64,000 nt of DNA from Isoetes taiwanensis. Its lineage: Eukaryota > Streptophyta > Lycopodiopsida > Isoetales > Isoetaceae. Shown one piece after another: positions 1-8,650 of this stretch. The translations under genes were made by a program, and so were the position numbers. Location of the stretch: NCBI GenBank assembly GCA_021234155.1, contig JAJEKV010000005.1:16030826-16094825 (forward strand). Reading direction: 5' to 3'. The notes under the pieces were generated by a model, which made no database searches, was not told where the DNA came from, and saw only the letters and a program-made list of their open reading frames with translations. The first letter of the stretch is position 1. Every line of letters begins with the position of its first letter.

Positions 1-2145
1 GGAAAAAGCAGAGACCTAAAAGCGGGCGAATTCTTTACCCAGATCAATGTTTCCTTAGAGCATCTCTCAACCTAGAGAGTAAATCATCTCTGAAGCCGAA
101 ATCTTTGGACAAGGAAACTCTTGAAATCGTCGAGCTTATCAGCCCGATTCCATTATTTAAACACATACGGCATGTTCTACGCCCGAAATAACATAGGCAT
201 CTCACGAAACTCACCTCTTCACGCGGTAATTCCTTGAACCCAATGTATCCCGCGGATCCAGCAGCCTCACCCGAGTCTTTGCTTCTTACGCCGGTCTCTT
301 CAAGAGTGTATTCGCATCTATTACTGCATTATCCTTTGCGATTCTCGCGTATCCCCTTTCCATGGCGCGCCCGGTGTAGAGTTAGGTGTCGGCGGCTCCT
401 CTCCGCTTCCTACCTTAGCTCACGTGCTCATCGATCAATTCAATGCTTGCAATGGGACGCCGGTCGGGAAAAAACACATATGCAAAGCGGTGTTAGCGAC
501 TTTACCGTCATGGCGCCATTCGGGAAGTCGCCACGGTCGATGATCCCCTCCAGACCTCGAAGTTCCCCAATGCCGCGGGGAAGATAAACTACGCTCCACT
601 CACTTAGTCCCTTGATGTGATTCAATTTTCAAATAGTGTTTGGGGGCTAAGCCGACCGGTCTTTTTGTACCTTAGCCAGCTTTTTCATAAATGATTGCAT
701 GTCCTTAACTTCAAATTAAAGAACACCGATCTTTTTTACATGCGGTCCTAAAAAACTCACAAGCGGAGGAAACTTAATTTACAGAGTCGTCCAGAAGAGG
801 ATGAGAGGGCATATAGAAATGACTCCGCCCAAGAAGCGAGGGGAGGGATGCTTCGCCCGCCGGCGGCAGAAGAAGAAGACAAACACCCGGGTGAGCTCAC
901 GAGGTTTTTCTTTTGTCGGAATACCTTAACCGATCCATCCGTTCTTCTTGCGGCATTCACCTCGGACTCACTTTGGTGATCATCTGGTCGAACTCCATTC
1001 TTAGGTCATCGAGGGACCGGAGGCGAGCTTCTTGAAACAAATGCAGATTCTTGGTGGTATGTCGAGGTATCGACAAGTGGGAAGGAGAAAGATCTGTTTC
1101 TACACCAAAGGGACAAGAAGAGCTCGGGAGACAAAGTACAAGAAAATGATTGTTGTGCTCTCCGATCTCTCTGCGCCGGTCGAAGCATTTAACACTACAT
1201 GTCGAATTTGCCGGAAGAGTAAGTTCTATCGCGACCAAAAATTAGCAGTTTCAAATTATTCTCACTCTTCCATGAGCAAGGCTAAGGGCACGAAAAAGGG
1301 CGGCCTTTAAATTGTCGAACCTTGGGTGGAAGGATCTCGAAGGGATGAAGGAGGCCGGAACCCTAACATCCGGGGAGCTTGGTATGGAGATTTCAGTCGG
1401 GGAAAAACTGTTCAATACGGGAGCTTCACTTCTCTTGTCTTGAAGACTCTACAACACTCTGCGTAGTTGGGGAATGTTGTGGTTCATACACAAAAAGTCC
1501 ACCAAAAAAAACAAAGATGGGGATGATGACACCACACGGGAGGAGTCGATGACTAAGGAGACTAAGATATGGTCGACTCCCCAAACCTCGATCCGGATGA
1601 TCGATCGGGATTTCTCGAGAGGGGCACGTAAAATGGAGCGTCTAGCTCCGGTATTATCCGTTGGGAATATCACACAAGCTTCGCTGGACATTAGCGGCTG
1701 AAGGTTTGCACGGGGAGATGCCGCCTTGTTCAACCATTGGAATTTAATCCGGCACACACTTTGCCGAGATTTGAACGATGGTGCGACATCCCGTTGCAGA
1801 TCCAATGCCTGCCGGATGTCATACCTTTTAGCGGATCGACAGTGAGTTGTTCAATTTGGAAGTCCGAGGAAGATCCGAAGGGAAAAGACGCCCCGGTTCG
1901 GGTTGTAGGCGGTCAAGATTCGATTAGGGGCGGCTCAAGTATTGCGCATCGGAGAAGGAGGTGCGCAAGGATCAAGGATAGATATGCCAAGCGAGAGTGC
2001 AGAGTTCTTTCTACGGAGCGCCCAAAGAACCGAACCGGCGGCGTGATTAGCCACGCTGTAACACAATAGCGGCGAAAGTGCCGCCTACGAAGGTAAATAA
2101 CTCTCGAATCTTTCCATTCGACTTCGCCGAGTGAGAAAACCTACC
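1..2145. other. Unassigned GC-richer region, no recognisable gene
   Basis: Only short, overlapping open frames occur here, the longest about 118 codons, and none contains a motif I recognise. A plus-strand frame at 1474-1701 gives a charged, lysine-rich peptide and a further open frame follows at 1737-2069 in another phase. The texture (GC-richer than 6-14 kb, conserved-looking peptides that change frame) matches the stretch to the right that holds the FCP1-like phosphatase. It may be upstream sequence of the same degraded unit. That link is inference. Confidence 0.3.
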
Positions 2146-2490
2146 ATCCTAACATTTGCCGATTATCAGGGTTTTCGACTCGCGAAGTCGAAAGCCTTGA
2201 AAATACGTAAAATCAAAGGATGTGGAGCTTTCTCGACTCGCGAAAGTCGAAAACCCTTAGCTTGAAAAGAAAATTAGACATTGAATGGGACTTTCCACTG
2301 AAGTCGAAAGCCCCCGCCATCCTAACATTTGCCGATTACATCGGGTTTCGACTCGCTGGTCGAGAAAGGCAGGGTAATGCAGAAAATCAAAGGATGCAGA
2401 GCTTTCTCGACTCGAGTCGAAGCAGAAAAGAAGTAAAAAGAAAATTAGACATTCAAGGGACTTTCTCGACTCGCGAGTCGAGAAAACCCG
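2146..2490. repeat. Two ~171-bp tandem units carrying TCGACTCGCGAGTCGA palindromes
   Basis: Two units begin at 2146 and 2318 with the shared text ATCCTAACATTTGCCGATTA and continue in parallel through matching AAATCAAAGGATG and GAAAATTAGACATT blocks. Each unit holds about three hairpins of one family, at about 2172, 2228, 2291, 2345, 2402 and 2461. The copy at 2462-2485 is a perfect 24-nt palindrome; the others have small gaps or changes near the centre. The open frame at 2220-2636 runs across the repeats but has no recognisable domain and is probably fortuitous. Confidence 0.75.
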
Positions 2491-2616
2491 GGGCTACATT
2501 TTACTGTTTATTCCTGGGTGTTTGTAGATACTTTCATGCTCTGACATTGGTACATTGTCTGAATGCAGCCCTTATCCTCACGACGGATCATACACGCTTA
2601 GGCAAAATGGAAAGCA

Positions 2617-4060
2617 TTGGGTTGTCCTCGCCCTAAAGGGAAAGTGGCTCCCTCGGATAAGTGGAAGACCTTTGAGAAACTATGCAGATATGTTCTGCTG
2701 AGGGACAGGAAGATGACGAGGGAGAGGAAGAAGAGGAGAAGAAGAAGAGAACACCAAGGAAAGGCAGGGAGTCTCTCTCAGACCAATACGACCTCATTCT
2801 TAGCACTGAGGCGGTCTGGGAGAAATGGACTGACATATGGGCTCAATGGACAAGAGGCAAGCCGAAGGACAAAGAATGGAGAATTTCCAAGCGTGCCCGA
2901 CCCCAAGTTGTTTGACAAGCAGTTCATGAAGAGGATACTGAGGGCCTCACGGACAAAGAAACGCTTTGACCTACAAGGCAAAATCTTGGAGGGAACAATC
3001 CTGGCCGAGGAAGACCAGAGTTCTAAATTGCGGGCGCGAAAGGATTATGCCACAGCCCCTAAAGCGGCGCGCGGCGTTAGAAGAAGGCATCACGGAAGTT
3101 CGCAACGTTGCATCTAATGAATACCATGATTTTGATTATTACAAGGAAAAGGCTGCCCTTGATGAGGAAGACATGAAGGAATTGAACCCGTCTATGTCAA
3201 CCCTACATCAACACCAAGCTGAAGCGTTGCGTCAAAACCCTTCCTTTCCCCAGGCGTGCTATGGCAATTCGAAAAGGAAGCTTGGATTCGGGTGGTCCCA
3301 TTTAAGGCGCACGATAGCTCCCCCATTTACGGGTTACTTTGGGACACAAGGGATTTGGTGGTGCGAGGCGCACTGGACCGTGGCACTATTTGCCATCAAT
3401 ATGATCGAAGACCCCACCCTTTTTATGACAAAGCCGACATAGAGCAGCGATTGGTACAAGGCGGTCACCGACATGACCGACTTGGATACTTTCGGGTTTC
3501 CTTGTCTTTTGCATGCCGGGCAATCAAACAACCGGGCCGTCTCCCAATGGGCGGTGATATTAACTTCACCAACAAGATCATGCACTCCATATCACGAACT
3601 TGATCATGAGTGCGGACTTGGCTACCCAAGGCACCAAGCTTTGCCAACATAGTTTTGGTTTTGATTTCAAGATCGGGCGGTCGACTGGATAAGTGGTGGT
3701 CTAGCGAAAGCATCATTATCTCGACAAGTTCATGATCTCAAGAGCGATGGAACCCCGGAAGGGGGGGTTTATGGAGGATGTTCCATCGATGGACAAGGTC
3801 GCTAAGGATGGTGCTAACCGGGTCCTATACATAGAATTCCTATCCGCCAAGAGTTATCAAGTACTTCATAACCAGCTTGGTCGGGAAGATCAAATTGTGC
3901 GCGAGTGGTACATGAATGGCCTGTTTCTCTCGGGGGCTATCTTTGTTTGGAATGAAACCTATATCCGTGGTTGGAAATAAGGACATGGTTGAAACCATTG
4001 ATCATACTTGGATCCGCTTCATGAGCATTTCAAGGGGAGGAAGACAAATGGAAGCGAGAA
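2617..4060 (+). pseudogene. Unrecognised frame-broken coding-like region
   Basis: Several plus-strand frames take over from one another with protein-like composition. An acidic/lysine-rich start (near 2700, with a run of seven E/D residues) leads to a W-rich segment (2800-2870). A segment with VPDPKLFDKQFMKRIL follows (2895-2945), then YHDFDYYKEKAALDEEDM (3120-3180), a stretch with GLLWDTRDLVVRGALDRG (3330-3385) and finally WYMNGLFLSGAIFVWNETYI (3905-3965). No family is recognised. The frame changes about every 150-300 nt, with stops in every phase, so it cannot make one protein as given. It lies directly upstream of the FCP1-like domain on the same strand and could be the N-terminal part of that gene or a separate captured gene. 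Confidence 0.35.
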
Positions 4061-4188
4061 AGACGGCGAGGGCGAGGGAGACAAACGGCCGACGGAGACG
4101 AGGATGTCGAAAGGATTGGACCGAATCTTTCTTAGAAAACATTATTGAAAACCCGAGATTGAGGTGAGTTTACTTTGCTCTAGCGGTG

Positions 4189-4270
4189 TTTCTCGACTGA
4201 CCGCGAGTCGAGAAAACTCGTTCCTTTCAATACCTTTTCTTGTCATTCTCGACTTCGAAGTCGAAAACTC
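4189..4270. repeat. Two palindromic hairpins of the TCGACTCGCGAGTCGA family
   Basis: Hairpins lie at about 4189-4215 (arms TTTCTCGACT / AGTCGAGAAA around a short spacer) and about 4246-4268 (TTCTCGACTT / AAGTCGAAAA). Both are followed by the text ACTCGTTCCTTTC. They sit just upstream of the ATG-bearing acidic segment that precedes the FCP1-like phosphatase. Confidence 0.7.
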
Positions 4271-4332
4271 GTTCCTTTCGGCCGGATGTCATCATTTTGG
4301 AATTCGAGCTCAACGAGTCAGGATCATTGTCA

Positions 4333-5135
4333 ATGGATTCCAACGGTTCACGCCGCGAGGAGAATGAGAATGAAAATCCGAGCAAGACAACGCTCCACGG
4401 CCGTTAAAGAACACGAAAAGTTAATGATCCCGCATTTGGATCCCCGATGAACCGGAAATATGGTCGAGCCAAACTCCAAACGGGATCCATTTGGTCCCAC
4501 CAAGCTTGTAATATTTGACGCCAATGGAGTATTAGCTGCAAGATATACCCGACAAAGACGCCCCTCGAGATTAACACCTCAGGAGTCGGTGAAAAACAGA
4601 GCATAAAATAGTGTATCCGAGGCCCGAGCTAAGGAAATTATTGATTGGTGCCCGCACGGGTCGAAGTGGGCATATGGTCTTGTATGGCAAAGAAAAATAT
4701 TGTCAATGTTCTTGGTGTTCTCGGCATTTCAGTTTTGAAGTTCAAGTTCGTTTGGGGAAACGAAAGGGTCGAGCATGTGAAGGACCTCGATCCAGCCATC
4801 ACAAAGGGGAAGCCTATAATGGTGAAAAAAGGCTGGGCAGGTGTTTATGAGCAATTCGGGACTATGGCAAATACAACACGCTGATCATAGACGACTCCGC
4901 CTACAAGTGCTATCATAATAAAAATACAATCATTGCTAAGCCATATCGACTGAAGAATATGAGACAGATAGGTGGTTGTCCTTCTGACTACATCCGTCTT
5001 GGCGGAATCCCTCTTTGCCATTCTTGTCGCCCGATGTGCTTACGAACTATCCGAGCCTCACGGAACCCGATCCAGAGAAGCAAGCCGATCATGAAAGCTA
5101 TGGACGACAAATACTTTGGTGAACAAGAAGAGTGA
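4333..5135 (+). pseudogene. FCP1/NLI-interacting-factor-like HAD phosphatase, frame-broken
   Basis: This family (FCP1 homology or NIF domain, HAD superfamily) dephosphorylates protein serine, classically on the RNA polymerase II C-terminal domain. An ATG at 4333 starts an acidic leader that stops at 4405. After a frame change, KLVIFDANGVLAARY (Asp codon 4517-4519) fits HAD motif I, though the usual second Asp is Asn. Next come VYPRPELRKLL, then EVGIWSCMAKKN (4660-4700), FVWGNERVEHV, and KGKPIMVKKGWAGVY with the family's conserved Lys-Pro (4800-4850). After another frame change, YNTLIIDDSAYKCYHNKN carries the motif-III Asp-Asp pair (4890-4895). The last frame ends with TGA at 5133. At least three frameshifts separate the motifs, so as given it is a pseudogene or contains assembly indels. 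The domain call is good; substrate and expression are unknown. Confidence 0.6.
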
Positions 5136-5164
5136 CCCCGCCGATAGTCAAATTGTGTGAATAT

Positions 5165-5480
5165 TGTAATCGAACGTGAACACATGTATTGACCATTTTG
5201 TAATGAATATACTTGTATATTGAGTTTTCGATGCCTTTTCGACTCACGAGTCGAGAAAGGCATGCTTGTCGTGTTGATGAAATGCTTGTACAATCTATTA
5301 TGATAATGCTTGTACATTGGGTTTTGGGACTTTCGACTTCGCGAGTCGAGAAAGGCATGCTAGTTGTCTCGTTGACAAAAGCATTTGTATGCTTCCGTGG
5401 TGATTGGATGCAACCATATTCTAATGAGAATGGTTGTACTTTGATTTTTATGGGCCTTTCTCGACAAGGAAGTCGAAAGA
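5165..5480. repeat. Minisatellite-like units with three TCGACTCGCGAGTCGA hairpins
   Basis: Three hairpins lie about 100-125 nt apart, at about 5235-5259, 5330-5354 and 5456-5479. They are embedded in recurring text such as GAAATGCTTGTAC / ATAATGCTTGTACATTGGG and the shared right flank GAGAAAGGCATGCT. The arrangement mirrors the 2.15-2.49 kb tandem units, so the hairpin travels inside a larger repeat. It starts within 40 nt of the phosphatase stop codon. Confidence 0.7.
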
Positions 5481-5582
5481 CACTACTTCCCACGCCATTG
5501 GATGCAGTTGTATGGAATGAATGTTCTCCGCTGTAATTTGATTTCAACGCTCTTTTCACGCTTTGACTAATGACACCGTGAA

Positions 5583-6130
5583 TTGTTAATCATACTCTCC
5601 TTGCTCCGTGTGGTTCGTGCACGATCCCACACCGCCCTGCATCCCGGCCAGCATCACAGAGACCGCCCAGCGGCACGGATCCCCGGCAAAGGCGGAAGAA
5701 ATACCGTTTCGCACGTGATCCCGGCCACGCTACACTCTTTGCCCGCCTTTGGGACAAGGTTGCTCGCTAATTCAGAGGTTGCTCACACACCTCGGAATAA
5801 AGAACAGCGAAGAACAAAAGAGAAAGTCGAGGAAGCTCAAGGCATATTGCAAGCATTGCATAACATCCACGGAGGTTGGGGAAGGAGCATATTCGATGAA
5901 AGGTCATGGAGGCGCAGTGGAGAAGTCGGGTGGACAGGTCGGCAGGTAGCTCGCAGAGGCACCTCCACGTGAGGCATTCCACACTCTTGAGGTTGCCCCA
6001 AGGCTTACGGACGGCATGAAGAAGCCACAAGTTAATCCCCTAAGGTGGACCACCTACCAAGATGATGTAATCAGAGTGACAAAGAAGACCGCCATGGTCT
6101 GCGTCCGATGTAAAATACATTGTATCCGTT
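5583..6130 (+). other. Unassigned coding-like segment
   Basis: Two overlapping frames (5583-5972 and 5749-5949) give basic peptides. The second contains KNSEEQKRKSRKLKAYCKHC and can be read on past one stop to about 6110. No family is recognised. The GC-rich texture ends at about 6130, where AT-rich sequence begins, so this may be the right edge of whatever unit spans the first 6 kb. Confidence 0.25.
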
Positions 6131-7135
6131 CAATTTATTAATAAAAATTCTTTTTCAACTACATCTTTGGTTTCAAACTTTAATGAATTTCCTTTGTTTC
6201 AGTTGCATTGTTTTTGTTCTCGACTTGCGAACCTGGGAAAACTGCAGCACAGCTCGGATTCAGAGTTTTATTCAAAAATTCGAATTAAGGAGTGTTTTCG
6301 GGTCGGGGTGCTACTTTTTATGTAAATTAACCGGGTTCCGAAAAAAAATGGGAATGGAATGAGTCCCACTTTAATTAAATACGACTTAGATGGCATTTCT
6401 AAAAATATAATATGGTAGAGATGTTTGGCTGCATGGGTTTAAAACAGTTCTGTTTCCGTTTCTGTTACTACATGAAGTGAAAAGCTTCAAGGATACTTGG
6501 CAAGACCATGTTTGTCTCTTCTCTGCGACATACCAAATTGTTACATGGTTTCAGCTAGATCTCCTAGAAATAATAGGATGTGACTTTCATGCGATGCAAC
6601 ATTGGGCAGCAACAATCAGATTCCTGCTCTTTGCCTTTGGCACAGGCTATTAACTAGAGGTTGTTATAAGATCTGCCATACACGTGTGCTTTTAAGACAT
6701 GCACGTGTGCTTTTAAGACATGTTCTTGGTATAGATTATTGGTTGGACATTGGTAGATTCCTATTATGACTTGAAAGGATAAATACAAATAGCCTCCCTC
6801 GCACACTTGGTTGTGAATTTCTCATATACATGTTAGCATGTTCTCCTCTTGAGGGTGTAATCTACGACTTCTAGATTTGAAGGTGTAATCTAGGGAGCAT
6901 TCTTAGTTTTCTCTAATTGAATAGAAGCCATATTTGTCGCTAATAATATTAGAGACAAATGTAAGTAGGACCCATAGATTAGAGCCACAATGGGATGTGT
7001 GCATGTATCATAGATCACTTGGCCATTTGGTAACAAATACATTATAGCCAAACAAATAGACAAACAAATAGATACATTATCACATGTTAACTAGACCTAC
7101 AAACTTGGCCCTAACAAGTTATGTGCTAACTTATA
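6131..7135. other. AT-rich non-coding stretch
   Basis: No gene or mobile-element signature is recognised. Two small features stand out: a short direct duplication (GCACGTGTGCTTTTAAGACAT at about 6680-6722) and a small hairpin (TTTGTCGCTAATA / TATTAGAGACAAA) at about 6931-6960. Confidence 0.5.
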
Positions 7136-7778
7136 GAACTAACTTAATGTTAGTTACCAGCCTTGTGTTTTCATATACGTTTCTACGTTTAGGTGTTCTC
7201 AATTTGACATGATTTGTAAGTGCACGTGACATATCCATATTAAATACACCTTCTAGAACTTGATATGTGATATTGAGATATAAATGTTAAATTCACACAT
7301 GTTCTAATTGCATTTATGAATCAAAATAATTGCGAGATTTGTTACATGATGTCAATCCCAAGATATTGAAATTACACCTAAGGGTAAGGAAATATAAGAA
7401 GTATATATGAGATCTTGCATTTATGACTCATATGATTGGCAAAATTGTTATAAGATTAGAACTAACTTAATGTTAGTTACCAGCCTTGTGTTTTCATATA
7501 CGTTTCTACGTTTAGATGTTCTCAATTTGACATGATTTGTAAGTGCACGTGACATATCCATATTAAATACACCTTCTAGAACTTGACATGTGATATTGAG
7601 ATATAAATGTTAAATTCGCACATGTTCTAATTGCATTTATGAATCAAAATGATTGCAAGATTTGTTACATGATGTCAATCCCAAGATATTGAAATTTTGA
7701 AATTACACCTAAGGATAAGAAACTATAAGACGTATATATGAGATGACAATGAAATATAAGAAGTATATATATATGAGA
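7136..7778. repeat. 322-bp direct tandem duplication
   Basis: The block starting AGAACTAACTTAATGTTAG at 7136 recurs at 7458. Both copies continue in step through the CCTTGTGTTTTCATATACG, GTAAGTGCACGTGAC and GATGTCAATCCCAAGATATTG stretches to the closing ATATATGAGAT. Differences are scattered single bases plus a short internal repeat of TTGAAATT in the second copy. The duplication appears recent and contains no coding sequence. Confidence 0.85.
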
Positions 7779-7784
7779 TGACAA

Positions 7785-7990
7785 TCTAGTGGTAAGGCTA
7801 TTGGATATGGGCGACCCCCAGCCATGCTCAAAACCCGCTAATTGTCCTCATGTGGTTTCGATAATTACGAAAAACACACGAATGGAAAGTATAACGGGGA
7901 TCATATGGTCATCGACCTTAGCATCCATGTATCATATGGGCAAGGAACTCATGGCATATTGCGGGTTCAAATCCCGCACGTTTTGATGCT
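7785..7990 (+). other. tRNA-like promoter boxes (possible SINE or tRNA relic)
   Basis: TCTAGTGGTAAGGC at 7785-7798 resembles a pol III A box. GCGGG-TTCAAAT-CCCGC at 7961-7977 is a perfect T-arm (five base pairs, seven-base loop) and fits the B-box consensus. The boxes are about 170 nt apart, much more than in a tRNA or an ordinary SINE, and no acceptor stem closes around them. A disrupted tRNA or tRNA-derived SINE is the likeliest explanation. Confidence 0.35.
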
Positions 7991-8234
7991 CATACATAGT
8001 TTGGTCCAACTGCATAGGACTTGCATGGAAGCACACGAAACCGGCGGAAGAGAAATGTTCGCGGCGGCCTTGGCCACCGCGATAAATTTCTTGTATAATT
8101 AATGTATTATTTGTGAAGTTGGCATTAGTAATATCTTATTCCTGTGACAAGTCTAAGTCTAAATAATGCCTTATCTTTATATTATAAGATTTTAATGTAA
8201 GTCTGTAGTGCATCGAGCCCTAAATTGAACGGCT

Positions 8235-8265
8235 CAGATTAATATACGCCACGTGGCATCATCTC
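8235..8265. promoter_or_regulatory. Palindromic G-box in promoter-like context
   Basis: GCCACGTGGC (8251-8260) is a perfect palindrome with the plant G-box core CACGTG, preceded by ACGGCTCAGATTAATATACG. Such elements bind bZIP/bHLH factors in plants. It lies about 85 nt upstream of the L4 pseudogene ATG, so it could be a promoter remnant, but a chance occurrence is possible. Confidence 0.25.
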
Positions 8266-8346
8266 AATTATTCCAACTTCTTTTATTTAGGATTTTCGTT
8301 TTCTTTTCATAGCATCTATCGAACTATTGCGGCTCGACCCATAGTG

Positions 8347-8650
8347 ATGGTGCAGGCAGAAGGATCTGCAGAAACTGGGGTGGTTGCGTTATCGGATGTG
8401 TTGAAGGCTCCAATCCGAAAAGATATGGTGCACACAGTTTTTTCTTGCAAAAAAGAAACGGCACCCTATGCCATGAACACTAAAGCAGAGCACTAGACTT
8501 CTGCTCAATCATAGTGCAGGGTAGGGTGTGTGGTCTGGAGCAGTAGCAGCGGGTCTGGAGCAGGTGGGGCTGGGGCAGCAGAACTGAGGCAGTCAAAAAT
8601 TTTGAAGCTGGGTTCTGCCATAACGCTGGTTTCTTAGGTACGTTACTGAT
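8347..8650 (+). pseudogene. RPL4: Ribosomal protein L4 (60S) N-terminal pseudogene fragment
   Basis: L4 (uL4) is a protein of the cytosolic large ribosomal subunit. From an ATG at 8347, the frame reads VALSDVLKAPIRKDMVHTVF, then a stretch ending ETAPYAMNTKAEH, a stop, TSAQS and a second stop. Plant and animal L4 proteins have at this place a DV-KAPIR-D segment, then PYAV, and then the hallmark HQTSAESW. The first stop (TAG, 8494) replaces the Gln and the second (TAG, 8512) replaces the Trp of that hallmark; each needs one transition. Beyond about 8520 only Gly/Ser-rich sequence remains. The leader before VALSDV does not look like L4. I read it as a degenerate fragment, too short to tell a processed copy from a genomic one. 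Confidence 0.6.

Noticed and set aside
1006-1310. Overlapping frames on both strands, one with a CRICRKSKF text
   Set aside because: The two cysteines are not part of a complete zinc-finger pattern and no neighbouring motif supports a gene.
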